A stretch of DNA of 64,000 nt from an uncultured bacterium (GTDB lineage Bacteria > Bacillota > Clostridia > Oscillospirales > Oscillospiraceae), in assembly GCA_949293245.1 (NCBI GenBank), contig CASFCS010000022.1, forward strand, positions 1 through 64,000, in the 5' to 3' direction. Under the pieces are notes generated by a model, which saw only the letters and a program-made list of their open reading frames with translations, ran no database searches and was not told the DNA's origin. Below, piece by piece: positions 1-8,473 of the stretch (its first letter is position 1; each line of letters starts with the position of its first letter). A program made the position numbers and the translations under genes.

Positions 1-285
1 CCCGCTCCCGCTGCTGCGCCCGCCGCAGCTCCGGCGGCTGCCCCTGCCGCTCCCGCCGCCCCCGCCGGGGCCGGAGAGGCGGTGACCTCTCCCATGCCGG
101 GCAACATCCTGGCGGTGAACTGCTCCGCCGGCCAGGCGGTGAAGGCCGGCCAGGTCCTCTTCATCCTGGAGGCCATGAAGATGGAGAACGAGATCTGCGC
201 CCCCAGAGACGGCACGGTCACCGCGGTCATGACCACCAAGGGCTCCACGGTGGAGACCGGCTCGCCGCTGTGCACCCTGGCATAA
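1..285 (+). CDS. Biotin carboxyl-carrier subunit of a decarboxylase (5' end missing)
   Basis: The reading frame enters from the left edge and ends at a TAA at 283-285, so only the C-terminal 94 residues are visible. The first ~25 codons encode an Ala/Pro-rich flexible linker, typical of the swinging arm of Na+-pumping decarboxylase carrier subunits. The biotinyl domain follows, with the EAMKMEN site; the acceptor Lys is codon 178-180 (residue 60 of the fragment). The carrier moves CO2 from the carboxyltransferase subunit to the membrane beta subunit, whose gene starts 13 bases downstream. The substrate (methylmalonyl-CoA, oxaloacetate or glutaconyl-CoA) is set by the alpha subunit outside the window and cannot be told here. 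An internal GTG at 82 would cut off the linker and is not a plausible start. Confidence 0.93.
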   Translation, partial: PAPAAAPAAAPAAAPAAPAAPAGAGEAVTSPMPGNILAVNCSAGQAVKAGQVLFILEAMKMENEICAPRDGTVTAVMTTKGSTVETGSPLCTLA

Positions 286-298
286 GGGGGGCGGGACC

Positions 299-1459
299 AT
301 GCTGGAATTTTCCTTCTTCGGCACCCTGGGCGATATCCTGGGCAGCTCCGGCTTCGCGGATTTCGCCAAGGACCCCCGCAGTCTCATTATGATCATCGTG
401 GCCTGTGTGCTGCTGTACATGGGCATCGGGAAGAAATTCGAGCCTCTGCTGCTGGTGCCCATCGCCTTCGGCATCCTCATGGCCAACTTCCCCCTCACCG
501 GCATCCTCAATCCCCCGGAGGGCACCAATGTGGGCCTGTTCTGGGTGTTCTACCAGGGCGTGCAGTACGCCGTGTACCCCTCCATCATCTTCCTGGGCAT
601 CGGCGCCATGACCGACTTCGGGCCCCTCATCGCCCGGCCCTCCTCTCTGCTGCTGGGGGCGGCCGCCCAGCTGGGCATCTTCACCGCCTTCCTGCTGGCC
701 CTGGTGCTGGGCTTTGACCCGGAGGTGGCCGCCGCCATCGGCGTCATCGGCGGCGCCGACGGCCCCACCGCCATCCTGACGGCCTCCAAGCTGGCGGCCA
801 AGTACCTGCCGGCCATCGCCATCGCGGCCTACTCGTACATGGCACTCATCCCTCTGATCCAGCCCCCCATCATGAAGCTCCTCACCACGGAGAAGGAGCG
901 CAAGGTCAAGATGGAGCAGCTGCGCCCCGTGTCCAAGGCGGAGAAGATCATCTTCCCCATTGCCGTATCCATCTTCGTGATCCTCCTCATCCCTGACACG
1001 GCCCCTCTCATCGGCATGCTGATGCTGGGCAACCTGTTCCGGGAGTGCGGCGTCACCGACCGCCTGAGTGACACCGCTCAGAACAATCTGTGCAACATCG
1101 TCACCATCTTCCTGGGCCTGTCCGTGGGCTGCAAGGCTCAGGCGGACACCTTCCTTACCTGGGAGACCATCCAGATCATCTTCCTGGGCCTGTTCGCCTT
1201 CATGCTGTCCACCGCTGGGGGCATTCTCTTCGGCAAGGTGATGTATAAGCTCTCCGGCGGGAAGATCAACCCCCTCATCGGCTCCGCCGGCGTGTCCGCC
1301 GTACCCATGGCCGCCCGGGTGTCCCAGGTGGAGGGCCAGAAGGCCAACCCCGCCAACTTCCTGCTCATGCACGCCATGGGCCCCAACGTGGCCGGCGTCA
1401 TCGGCTCGGCTGTGGCCGCGGGCTTCATGATCAAGGTGTTCCTCCCCCTGGTGGGTTGA
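299..1459 (+). CDS. oadB: Na+-translocating decarboxylase beta subunit (OadB/MmdB/GcdB family)
   Basis: A 386-residue integral membrane protein, close to the usual family length. It decarboxylates carboxybiotin and uses the energy to pump Na+ out of the cell. The conserved GGADGPT segment that holds the membrane-embedded catalytic Asp lies near residues 150-156, and the late [10 protein letters not shown] segment near 360-370 is also family-typical. About nine hydrophobic segments can be counted. The start ATG is preceded by a GGGGGCGGG ribosome site. It follows the biotin carrier by 13 bases and is the last gene of that operon, because an intrinsic terminator sits 17 bases after the stop. 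The family is clear; the substrate-specific name (oadB, mmdB or gcdB) is not decided by this sequence. Confidence 0.95.
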   Translation: MLEFSFFGTLGDILGSSGFADFAKDPRSLIMIIVACVLLYMGIGKKFEPLLLVPIAFGILMANFPLTGILNPPEGTNVGLFWVFYQGVQYAVYPSIIFLGIGAMTDFGPLIARPSSLLLGAAAQLGIFTAFLLALVLGFDPEVAAAIGVIGGADGPTAILTASKLAAKYLPAIAIAAYSYMALIPLIQPPIMKLLTTEKERKVKMEQLRPVSKAEKIIFPIAVSIFVILLIPDTAPLIGMLMLGNLFRECGVTDRLSDTAQNNLCNIVTIFLGLSVGCKAQADTFLTWETIQIIFLGLFAFMLSTAGGILFGKVMYKLSGGKINPLIGSAGVSAVPMAARVSQVEGQKANPANFLLMHAMGPNVAGVIGSAVAAGFMIKVFLPLVG

Positions 1460-1475
1460 GCATTGCTCCTTTCCA

Positions 1476-1510
1476 GTACCCGGTCCCTCTTGGGGGGCCG
1501 GGTACTTTTT
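1476..1510 (+). terminator. Intrinsic terminator of the decarboxylase operon
   Basis: An 8-bp perfect stem (GTACCCGG with CCGGGTAC, 1476-1483 and 1498-1505), extended inward by further G-C pairs, is followed directly by five T. Confidence 0.88.
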
Positions 1511-1522
1511 GCGCTCCTCCGG

Positions 1523-1551
1523 TGGACATTCCGGGGAGATGCTGGTACAAT
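1523..1551 (+). promoter_or_regulatory. Sigma-A promoter of the AAA+ ATPase gene
   Basis: TGGACA (1523-1528), a 17-base spacer, and TACAAT (1546-1551), with an extended TGG before the -10. It lies just after the oadB terminator and predicts a transcript start near 1558, which rules out any upstream in-frame start codon for the next gene. Confidence 0.7.
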
Positions 1552-1600
1552 GTCGGACAAGAGAGAAATTTGCCCCGTGGAAACTGAGGTGGGACCAGAT

Positions 1601-3745
1601 ATGAATATGAGAAAAGCAGTCATCAAGCTGCGGCTGAACCGGGACTGGGTGCAGCAGCGGCAGGCCGTGGGGGGCAGCGTCATGGACGACATCCTCCAGG
1701 CCTACTACCGTGGTGACGGGGAGGCGGAGGTCTCCCGGCAGGATGAGTACAGCTGTACCATCCGCACCTGCTATGAGAGCGGCCGCATCATGGACCTGGA
1801 GAACCGGCTCAAGTCGGTGCTGCGGGGCTACATGGGCCAGGAGCCCGACCGGAGTATGGTGCAGTGGAGCATTGCCCCTGTGTGGGAGAGCGAGGCCCCG
1901 GCGGCTCCGGCGGACCCCGAGGTGCAGCCCGGTGGGCCGGATATGCACTCTCCCGTAGAAAAAGAGCCTGAGCCGGAGGGGAGGGGGCGCAGCAAGCCGG
2001 AGCTCCCCGCCGACCAGAGCACACCCCGGGAGGAAGGGCGGGCCACCCTGGCGCCCAACCAGGGCAAGACGGTGCCCGACTCCCAGCCCACTCAGGCGGT
2101 GCGCTCTGAGGAGACTGAGATGGTGGACAAGGTCATGGCCAGGATCGACGCCCTGGTGGGGGCGGACGGCTTCAAGGAGCTGGCCCATGAGCTGGCCCGG
2201 GTGGCGCCCCAGGTGCTCCGCCACAACACCCAGGACGCCTTCGCCCGGCGGACCTACCTCTTTATGGAGGGGGACGGGTGCGGCCTCACCACCCAGCTGG
2301 AGCTGATGGGAGAGCTGCTCAGCGCCCTGCGGCTGTTCCCCTTCAGCTCGGGCAAGCGGGTGACGGAGATCTCCGGCGACCACAAGCTGGGGGAGATGTG
2401 GAACCTGGTGGAGGGCCGTAGCGTGGTGCGCCAGATCATCTCCATCGACCTGTGCCAGTGGATGGACAAGGTGCGCACGCCGGAGTTCCGCACCTTCCTC
2501 CAGCGGCTGCGGGAGGAGGACGGGCGGCACATCCTGGTGTTCCGCATCCCCTTTGTGGACCAGGACACCTGGGGCAAGGTGCTGGCGGGCCTGGCGGACA
2601 TCCTGACGGTGCGCATGGTGCCCATCGCCCCTCACAGCCTGAGCCAGTTTCGGGACTTTGCCCAGCGGCTGCTGCGGGAGCGGGGCTTCTCCATGGACCA
2701 GGAGGGGTGGCAGCGCTTTGAACAGCGCATCATCATGGAGAAGAGCGACGGCCACTTCTACGGGCTGCGTACCATTAAAAAGGTAGTGGACGAGATGCTC
2801 TACCAGAAACACCTGGCGGCCGCCGCCGGGGGAGAGGAGCGGGAGGAGACTGTGATTCACGCCCCCGACGTGCTGGCGGGCCCGGCGGCCCTGGCGGACC
2901 GGCGCCCGGCCATGGAGCAGCTGGAGGAGCTCATCGGCATCGACTCCATCCGGGAGCGCATTGAGGAGATCCTCAACCAGATCGAGGTGAGCCGCACCTG
3001 CGGCGGGGACCTGCAGCCCTCCCTCCACATGCGCTTCGTGGGCAACCCGGGCACGGGCAAGACCACTGTGGCCCGCATCCTGGGCCAGCTCATGCGGGAG
3101 CGGAGCATCCTGTCCAAGGGGCAGTTCTTTGAGTATTCCGGCCGGGATTTCTGCGGCCAGTACATCGGGGAGACCGCCCCCAAGACCGCGGCCATGTGCC
3201 GGGACGCCTACGGCTCGGTGCTCTTCATCGACGAGGCCTACTCCCTCTTCCGGGGGGACAAGACCGACCGGGACTACGGGCGGGAGGCCATCGACACCCT
3301 CATCTCCCAGATGGAGAACCACCGGCAGGACTTTGTGGTCATCATGGCGGGGTACCCCGACGACATGGAGGTGCTCATGGAAGGCAACGGGGGTCTCGCC
3401 AGCCGGATGCCCTATGTCATCGAGTTCCCCAACTACGGCCGGGAGGAGCTCCACCAGATCTTCATGTCCATGGTGCGCAAGAGCTTCTCCTTTGAGCCCG
3501 CCCTGGAGGAGGCGGCCCGGGCCTATTTCAACAGCCTGAGCGACGGCGTCATCGAGAGCAAGGAGTTTGCCAACGCCCGCTTTGTGCGCAACCTCTTTGA
3601 GCGCACCTGGGCCAAGGCGGCCTCCCGCCGGCAGATGGAGCCCGACCAGCCCCTGGTCCTCAGTGCCGGGGACTTCCGCCGAGCCACCGAGGACCGGGAG
3701 TTCAAGGAGCTCCAGGAGCGCCGGAAGGGCCATGTGGGCTTCTGA
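1601..3745 (+). CDS. Large AAA+ ATPase with C-terminal CbxX/SpoVK-type domain
   Basis: A 714-residue protein of unknown client. The C-terminal third is a clear CbxX/CfqX (SpoVK, EccA) AAA+ module: Walker A GNPGTGKTT near residues 481-489, Walker B VLFIDEA near 540, and the pore-loop/sensor region after it. The central part (about 190-400) holds a second, degenerate P-loop (MEGDGCGLTT) and a Walker-B-like hydrophobic strand, so the protein may be a tandem AAA+ with an inactive first ring. The first 110 residues and a charged, Pro-rich linker match nothing I recognise. ATG 1601 is chosen because GAGGTGGG stands 7 bases before it and the promoter -10 lies at 1546. SpoVK itself is only about 320 residues, so the function should not be copied over. 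Confidence 0.85.
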   Translation: MNMRKAVIKLRLNRDWVQQRQAVGGSVMDDILQAYYRGDGEAEVSRQDEYSCTIRTCYESGRIMDLENRLKSVLRGYMGQEPDRSMVQWSIAPVWESEAPAAPADPEVQPGGPDMHSPVEKEPEPEGRGRSKPELPADQSTPREEGRATLAPNQGKTVPDSQPTQAVRSEETEMVDKVMARIDALVGADGFKELAHELARVAPQVLRHNTQDAFARRTYLFMEGDGCGLTTQLELMGELLSALRLFPFSSGKRVTEISGDHKLGEMWNLVEGRSVVRQIISIDLCQWMDKVRTPEFRTFLQRLREEDGRHILVFRIPFVDQDTWGKVLAGLADILTVRMVPIAPHSLSQFRDFAQRLLRERGFSMDQEGWQRFEQRIIMEKSDGHFYGLRTIKKVVDEMLYQKHLAAAAGGEEREETVIHAPDVLAGPAALADRRPAMEQLEELIGIDSIRERIEEILNQIEVSRTCGGDLQPSLHMRFVGNPGTGKTTVARILGQLMRERSILSKGQFFEYSGRDFCGQYIGETAPKTAAMCRDAYGSVLFIDEAYSLFRGDKTDRDYGREAIDTLISQMENHRQDFVVIMAGYPDDMEVLMEGNGGLASRMPYVIEFPNYGREELHQIFMSMVRKSFSFEPALEEAARAYFNSLSDGVIESKEFANARFVRNLFERTWAKAASRRQMEPDQPLVLSAGDFRRATEDREFKELQERRKGHVGF

Positions 3746-3775
3746 GGAAAGAAAGAAGAAAACCGGTTGACTTGT

Positions 3776-3815
3776 GTCCCGCTTGCCAGACGGCACCCTG
3801 CCTGGCAGGCGGGAC
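3776..3815 (+). terminator. Hairpin after the AAA+ gene
   Basis: GTCCCGC (3776-3782) pairs with GCGGGAC (3809-3815), continued inside by TGCCAG with CTGGCA. Only three T follow, so termination is plausible but not certain. The rest of 3746-3971 shows no gene. Confidence 0.45.
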
Positions 3816-3971
3816 GCTTTGTGATACCGGAAGGGGAAAAAGACAGGGGAACACCACTTTTTCAGCGCCGCTCTCCCTCAAGAAATGCAGGCATCAGGCA
3901 GGCTTTCTTGAAGGACTCAAGCCAAATGCACCGCGGGGCAGCGCCGCCCTGGAGAAAAAAACCGCTCTCCC

Positions 3972-4000
3972 TTGTGCCTGAACAGAAAATTTGGTATAAT
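3972..4000 (+). promoter_or_regulatory. Sigma-A promoter of the M50 protease / scp gene group
   Basis: TTGTGC (3972-3977), a 17-base spacer, and a consensus TATAAT (3995-4000) preceded by TGG. It sits 49 bases before the M50 start codon. Confidence 0.75.
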
Positions 4001-4049
4001 CATCTTTACTGCATGGATTGGGCCCCTCTTTTGGGGCAGGAGGATACCC

Positions 4050-4736
4050 ATGGGCTCATTTTCTACTTTCCTGAACAACATGGACTGGACCGGGCTGCTG
4101 ATGCTGCTCTTCTCAGCGGCGGCGGCCCTGCTGTGCATCACCTTTCATGAGCTCTCCCACGGGTTCGTGGCCTGGAAGCTGGGGGACCCAACCGCCAAGC
4201 TGGCGGGGCGGCTCACCCTCAACCCCCTGCGCCACCTGGACCCCCTGGGCTTTGTGATGATGGTGCTGCTCCATGTGGGCTGGGCCAAGCCTGTGCCCAT
4301 CGACCTGCGCTACTTCAAAAACCCCCGGCGGGACATGGCTCTCACCGCCCTGGCGGGACCGGCGTCCAACTTCCTGCTGGCGGCAGCGGCGCTGCTGGTG
4401 GGGCGGGTGCTGCTGTTTGCGGACATCGGGGGCATGGCGGGGGTGTACGCCCTGCTGGCGGTGATGTATATCGCGGTGCTCAGTGTAGGGCTGGGGGTGT
4501 TCAACCTGATCCCCATCGCCCCCCTGGACGGGTCCAAGGTATTGATTTCCTTTCTGCCGGAGAGACTATACCGTGTGGTCCTGCGCTATGAGCGGTGGGG
4601 GATGCTGGCCCTGCTGCTCCTGGTGTGGCTGGGGGTGCTCAACGGCCCGCTGAACTTTCTTATGAGCTGGGCGGTGCGGGGGCTGTGCTTTGTCACCGGC
4701 TTCCCCTACTACCTGTTTGCGGGGCTGTTCTTTTGA
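4050..4736 (+). CDS. Site-2-protease-type M50 metalloprotease family membrane protein
   Basis: A 228-residue polytopic protein. The zinc site HELSH is at residues 33-37 inside the first hydrophobic segments, followed by the NPLRHLDPLG stretch. The third metal ligand is the Asp of PLDG at residue 160, in a later membrane segment. Four to five membrane spans are visible and there is no PDZ domain, as in the short YwhC/SREBP-like M50B subgroup. ATG 4050 is preceded at 6 bases by AGGAGG (4038-4043); longer in-frame starts would overlap the promoter. It stands directly before scpA, an arrangement found in many Firmicutes. The natural substrate is unknown. Confidence 0.9.
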   Translation: MGSFSTFLNNMDWTGLLMLLFSAAAALLCITFHELSHGFVAWKLGDPTAKLAGRLTLNPLRHLDPLGFVMMVLLHVGWAKPVPIDLRYFKNPRRDMALTALAGPASNFLLAAAALLVGRVLLFADIGGMAGVYALLAVMYIAVLSVGLGVFNLIPIAPLDGSKVLISFLPERLYRVVLRYERWGMLALLLLVWLGVLNGPLNFLMSWAVRGLCFVTGFPYYLFAGLFF

Positions 4737-4766
4737 CATGGCAGTGTGACGGGAGGAGGTGAGGAC

Positions 4767-5564
4767 ATGGACACGCCGGTATACCACCTGGATAAGGTGG
4801 TGAAGGCCAGGGAGGCCGACCTGGAGGATTTTGACGGCCCCCTGGACCTGATCCTCCATCTGCTCAGCAAAAATAAGATCGCCATCAAGGACATCCAGAT
4901 CTCCCTCATCCTGGAGCAGTATCTGGCCTGGATGGACCAGCGCAAGAGCCTGAACCTGGAGGTGGCCAGCGAGTTTGTCACCATGGCCTCCCATCTGGTT
5001 TACATTAAATCCAGAATGCTGCTGTCGGTGGACGACGAGGAGGTCCTCTCCGAGATGGAGCAGCTCATTGCCTCCCTGGAGGCCCACCAGCGGCAGGAGA
5101 ACTATCTGAAGATCCAGGGGGTGGTGCCCGCCCTGGCAGAGCGGTACGCCCTGGGCCGGGACAGTCTGACCCGCCTGCCGGAGGCCCTGGAGCGGCGGCG
5201 GGAGTACGGCTATGTCCACGACCCCGGGGAGCTGCGGCGGGCCATGGAGGCCCTGCTGGAGCGGCTGGGCCACAAGCTGCCGCCCCCCATGACTGCCTTC
5301 GAGGGCATTGTGGGGCGGGAGGCCTTCCCTGTGGGGGAGAAGATCACCCAGATCCTGCGGCAGCTCATGGCTGCCGGGGTGGCCCGGTTCCGCAGCCTCT
5401 TTCGGGGCAGCCGCAGCCGCTCGGAGATTGTGGCCACCTTTCTGGCGGTGCTGGAGCTGTGCAAGGCCAGGCGTCTCACCCTGGCGGGCACCCAGGAGGA
5501 CTGCACCGTCACCTGCACCGGCCAGGAGGAGGACACCCCGCTGGAGATCACAGCGGAGGGGTGA
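4767..5564 (+). CDS. scpA: Segregation and condensation protein A
   Basis: A 265-residue kleisin that bridges the SMC heads and binds ScpB in the chromosome-segregation condensin. The N-terminal hallmark DFDGPLDLILHLL is near residues 21-33, the family length is right, and scpB follows after 31 bases. AGGAGGT (4754-4760) lies 6 bases before ATG 4767; an upstream in-frame GTG at 4746 precedes that ribosome site and was rejected. The C-terminal part has the winged-helix pattern expected for SMC-head contact (SRSEIVATFLAVLEL). Confidence 0.95.
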   Translation: MDTPVYHLDKVVKAREADLEDFDGPLDLILHLLSKNKIAIKDIQISLILEQYLAWMDQRKSLNLEVASEFVTMASHLVYIKSRMLLSVDDEEVLSEMEQLIASLEAHQRQENYLKIQGVVPALAERYALGRDSLTRLPEALERRREYGYVHDPGELRRAMEALLERLGHKLPPPMTAFEGIVGREAFPVGEKITQILRQLMAAGVARFRSLFRGSRSRSEIVATFLAVLELCKARRLTLAGTQEDCTVTCTGQEEDTPLEITAEG

Positions 5565-5595
5565 GATTCCCTCGCCCTGAAAAAGGAGGACCCAC

Positions 5596-6204
5596 GTGGA
5601 GATCAAAGAACTGGAGCGGGCCATTGAGAGCATCCTCTTCGCCTCCGGCGAGCCGGTGGGGGTGGAGCGGCTGTGCCTGGCCCTGGATCAGGACCGGGAC
5701 ACGGTGGACGCGGTGTGTCAGCGCCTGGCCGACCACTACCGGTATGAGCGGCGGGGCATGCGCCTGCTGCATCTGGATACCGCCTGGCAGATGTGTTCCG
5801 CCCCGGAGTTTGCCGGCTATATCCGCAAGGTGATGGAAAATCGCAAGCCCCCCCGGCTGTCCCAGAGCGCCCTGGAGGTGCTGGCCATCGTGGCCTACTT
5901 CCAGCCGGTGACCCGGGCCTATATAGACCAGGTCCGGGGGGTGGACAGCGCCTACTCCGTCAGCCTGCTGCTGGAGCGGGACCTCATTGAGGAGTGCGGC
6001 CGCCTGGCGGTGCCCGGCCGGCCCATCCAATACCGCACCACCCGGAGCTTCCTCCGGGCCTTCACCCTCTCCAGCCTGGAGGAGCTGCCCGAGCTGCCCG
6101 GCACCACCCCGGAGCAGGGTCAGATCACCCTGGAGATGCAGGCCGCCATCCAGCGCCTGCAGGAGGCGGAGGCCCAGGCGGCAGGAGAGGAGGGGACGCC
6201 GTGA
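5596..6204 (+). CDS. scpB: Segregation and condensation protein B
   Basis: A 202-residue protein made of two winged-helix domains, partner of ScpA in the SMC condensin. Recognisable family features are the N-terminal IESILFASGEPV and the central SALEVLAIVAYFQPVTR segment. It starts with GTG at 5596, 6 bases after a strong AAGGAGG. The stop overlaps the GTG start of the next gene, so translation of the two is probably coupled. Confidence 0.95.
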   Translation: MEIKELERAIESILFASGEPVGVERLCLALDQDRDTVDAVCQRLADHYRYERRGMRLLHLDTAWQMCSAPEFAGYIRKVMENRKPPRLSQSALEVLAIVAYFQPVTRAYIDQVRGVDSAYSVSLLLERDLIEECGRLAVPGRPIQYRTTRSFLRAFTLSSLEELPELPGTTPEQGQITLEMQAAIQRLQEAEAQAAGEEGTP

Positions 6205-6809
6205 TCCCCTTGCTGATCGTCCTGGCGGTGGTGCTGGTCCTGGTTCTGGCGGCGGCGGTGCTGCGGGTGGGAGTCCTGGCGGTGTATGACCGGGACGGGC
6301 CCACCGTGCGGGCCCGGGTGGGGCCCGTGACTGTGAAGCTCTACCCCAGAGAATCGAAAAAGAAGGAAAAAGCCAGCTCCCCAAAGTCGGGGAAGAAAGA
6401 GGAACAAGAGGAGGGGGGCGGCCTGGAGCAGTTCCGGCAGTATCTGCCCATCCTGCGGGAGATGGCCGGCCCGGGGGCGAAGGCCCTGCGGATCGACCCC
6501 TTCGTGCTCCACCTCACCTGGGGCCTGCCCGACCCCGCCCTGGCGGCGGTGGGCTTTGGCCTGGCCAACAGTGCCATGGGTATACTGTGGCCGGTGCTGG
6601 ACAATACTTTTCACATCCCCAACCCCGACCTGGGGGTGGCCATGGATTTTCAGCGGGAGTGGCCCGCCGTGTACTGCCGGGCGGGGCTCACCCTGACCGT
6701 GGGCCAATGCATCCTGCTGGGTATGCGGCTGCTCCGCAGCGGGGCGGCCCTCCATAAGAATAAGAAAGAAGGGAATTCCCATGAGTCAGAACAGCACACC
6801 CATCAATGA
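6201..6809 (+). CDS. DUF2953 membrane-anchored protein (YtfI-like)
   Basis: A 202-residue protein. A single N-terminal membrane segment (residues 1-25) is followed by a short charged linker (Lys/Glu-rich, residues ~50-70) and a C-terminal region with the DUF2953 look. The start is the GTG at 6201 that overlaps the scpB stop codon. The 3' end overlaps the start of ytfJ by 29 bases. In Bacillus subtilis ytfI and ytfJ are also neighbours, which supports a linked, perhaps sporulation-related role, but no biochemical function is known to me. Confidence 0.8.
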   Translation: MIPLLIVLAVVLVLVLAAAVLRVGVLAVYDRDGPTVRARVGPVTVKLYPRESKKKEKASSPKSGKKEEQEEGGGLEQFRQYLPILREMAGPGAKALRIDPFVLHLTWGLPDPALAAVGFGLANSAMGILWPVLDNTFHIPNPDLGVAMDFQREWPAVYCRAGLTLTVGQCILLGMRLLRSGAALHKNKKEGNSHESEQHTHQ

Positions 6810-7197
6810 CCTGATGAGCACCACCATGGAGAAAATCCGGGAGATGGTGGACGCCAACACCATCGTGGGCCAGCCCATCCGCACCGAGGACGGGGTGACC
6901 CTCATCCCCGTGTCCCGCCTCACCTTCGGCTTTGCCTCCGGCGGCTCGGACTTTGTCTCCAAGAACCAGAAGCCTGAGGGACCCAACTCCTTCGGCGGCG
7001 GCGGCGGCGCCGGGGTAAATATTGCGCCGGTGGCTTTCCTGGTGGTGAAGGACGGCTACGTCCGCATGCTTCCTGTGGCGGCGCCCCCCAACACCACCGT
7101 GGACCGGGTGGTGGAGATGGTGCCCGAGATTATGGACCGGGTGACGGATTTTATTGACAAAAAGCAGCCTGCCCAGGATAAAGAGCCCCAGGAGTGA
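6781..7197 (+). CDS. ytfJ: GerW/YtfJ family sporulation protein
   Basis: A 138-residue protein of the YtfJ (GerW) family, known as a forespore product needed for normal germination in several spore formers. Family features are the N-terminal NDLMSTTMEKIREMVDANT, the LIPVSRLTFGFASGGSDF core and a Gly-rich turn (residues 71-80). The ATG at 6781 follows AAGAAGGG and lies inside the end of the preceding gene. The next gene, dacF, has a forespore-type promoter overlapping the ytfJ stop codon. Confidence 0.92.
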   Translation: MSQNSTPINDLMSTTMEKIREMVDANTIVGQPIRTEDGVTLIPVSRLTFGFASGGSDFVSKNQKPEGPNSFGGGGGAGVNIAPVAFLVVKDGYVRMLPVAAPPNTTVDRVVEMVPEIMDRVTDFIDKKQPAQDKEPQE

Positions 7198-7205
7198 CCA
7201 TACTA
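7176..7205 (+). promoter_or_regulatory. Sigma-G/F-like promoter of dacF
   Basis: GGATA (7176-7180), 18 bases, then CATACTA (7199-7205). This fits the Bacillus forespore consensus GHATR-N18-CATNNTA except for one base in the -35. dacF is a forespore-expressed gene in B. subtilis. Confidence 0.5.
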
Positions 7206-7236
7206 GCAGTATCCTCATGTAAGGAGCGATGCTGCT

Positions 7237-8406
7237 TTGTACCGACGCGTACTCTCTGCCCTGGCCGCGGCGGCCCTGCTGACCCTTCCCGCCTCTGCCA
7301 CTGCCAGCCACTCCGCCGCTGCCGCTGTGGTGATGGACGCCGGGAGCGGCCGGGTGCTCTATGCCCACAACGCCCACGAGCCCCGGCTCATCGCCAGCAT
7401 TACCAAGCTGATGACCGCCCTGGTGGCGGTGGAGTCCACCCCCGACCTCACGGCGGTGGTGACGGTGGACGGGGCCTGGCTGGAGGGGGCGGAGGGCTCC
7501 TCCATCTATCTGGCGCCGGGGGACCAGCTCACCCTGGAGACTCTGCTCTACGGCATGCTGCTGGAGTCGGGCAACGACGCGGCCATGGTGGTGGCGGGGT
7601 ACTGCGCCGGGGACGTGGACACTTTTGTGGAGTGGATGAACCTGCGGGCGGCGGACCTGGGCATGGCGGACAGCCACTTTGAAAATCCCAGCGGCCTCAA
7701 CGCAGAGGGCCACTGCTCCAGCGCCTACGACATGGCCCTGGCGGCCCAGGCCTGCCTGGAGCACGAGGTCATCGCCCGCATCGTGGCCACCAAGAGCATC
7801 ACCCTGGAGGGGCGCACCTTTTATAACCACAACAAGCTCCTCTCCCTGTACGACGGGTGCGTGGGCATGAAGACGGGGTACACCCAGTTGGCCGGGCGTA
7901 CCCTGGTCTCTTGCGCCCAGCGGGGGGAACAGCGGGTCATCGTGGTCACCCTGGGGGACCCAAACGACTGGGAGGACCACATGGCCCTGCTGGATTACGC
8001 CTTTGACACCTGGCCCCTGCGGGAGATCCTTCCGGCGGGGGAAGAGGTCACCACTCTGCCGGTGACCGACAGCCTGGTGCCCACCGTGGAGGTGGAGGCC
8101 CTGGAGTCCATCTCCTATCCTCTGACGCCGGAGGAGGAGCAGCGGGTGGAGGTGACCCTCTCCTTGCCCCAGCAGGCGGCCGCCCCCCTGGAGGAGGGGG
8201 CCATTGCCGGGGAGGCCCGGGCTACCCTGGACGGGGAGGTCATCGGCAGCACCTACCTGGTGTATGCCCGGCAGGTGTACGCCAATCTTTTTGAGACCCG
8301 CTCCCCGCTGGAGCGGATCCTGGACTTTTTTGGCGGCTGGCTGGCGGGCCCGGCCCAGGCGGCACTGCCGGCAGAGGCCTGGTCGGCGGTATTTTTTACG
8401 GCATAA
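7237..8406 (+). CDS. dacF: D-alanyl-D-alanine carboxypeptidase (DacF/DacB type)
   Basis: A 389-residue secreted penicillin-binding protein that removes the terminal D-Ala of peptidoglycan stems. A signal peptide spans residues 1-24 (two Arg, then an Ala/Leu core). The three serine-acyltransferase motifs are present: SITK (54-57), SGN (111-113) and KTG (212-214). A C-terminal beta domain and a final hydrophobic helix complete the PBP5-like layout. The start is a TTG at 7237, 10 bases after AAGGAG; the ATG at 7229 is out of frame. The neighbouring ytfJ and rluB and the forespore-like promoter suggest a role in spore cortex modification. The choice between dacF and dacB is by context. Confidence 0.9.
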   Translation: MYRRVLSALAAAALLTLPASATASHSAAAAVVMDAGSGRVLYAHNAHEPRLIASITKLMTALVAVESTPDLTAVVTVDGAWLEGAEGSSIYLAPGDQLTLETLLYGMLLESGNDAAMVVAGYCAGDVDTFVEWMNLRAADLGMADSHFENPSGLNAEGHCSSAYDMALAAQACLEHEVIARIVATKSITLEGRTFYNHNKLLSLYDGCVGMKTGYTQLAGRTLVSCAQRGEQRVIVVTLGDPNDWEDHMALLDYAFDTWPLREILPAGEEVTTLPVTDSLVPTVEVEALESISYPLTPEEEQRVEVTLSLPQQAAAPLEEGAIAGEARATLDGEVIGSTYLVYARQVYANLFETRSPLERILDFFGGWLAGPAQAALPAEAWSAVFFTA

Positions 8407-8418
8407 GAGCGCGGTTGA

Positions 8419-8449
8419 GATGGGCGGACCTGGGGGCCGCCCATCTTTT
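8419..8449 (+). terminator. Short hairpin terminator after dacF
   Basis: GATGGGCGG (8419-8427) pairs with CCGCCCATC (8437-8445) and is followed by TTTT. It may be partial, since rluB starts 25 bases later without a clear promoter of its own. Confidence 0.55.
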
Positions 8450-8473
8450 GCAGATTCTGGGAGGTCGGACTTT

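Noticed and set aside
1463..1600. An N-terminal extension of the AAA+ protein from TTG 1463
   Set aside because: It would be translated through the oadB terminator and the new promoter; the ribosome site supports 1601.
227..3796. A very long open frame (1189 codons) on the minus strand
   Set aside because: It lies antisense to oadB and the AAA+ gene, has His/Gly/Leu-rich composition typical of the mirror of GC-rich coding DNA, and shows no ribosome site or domain.
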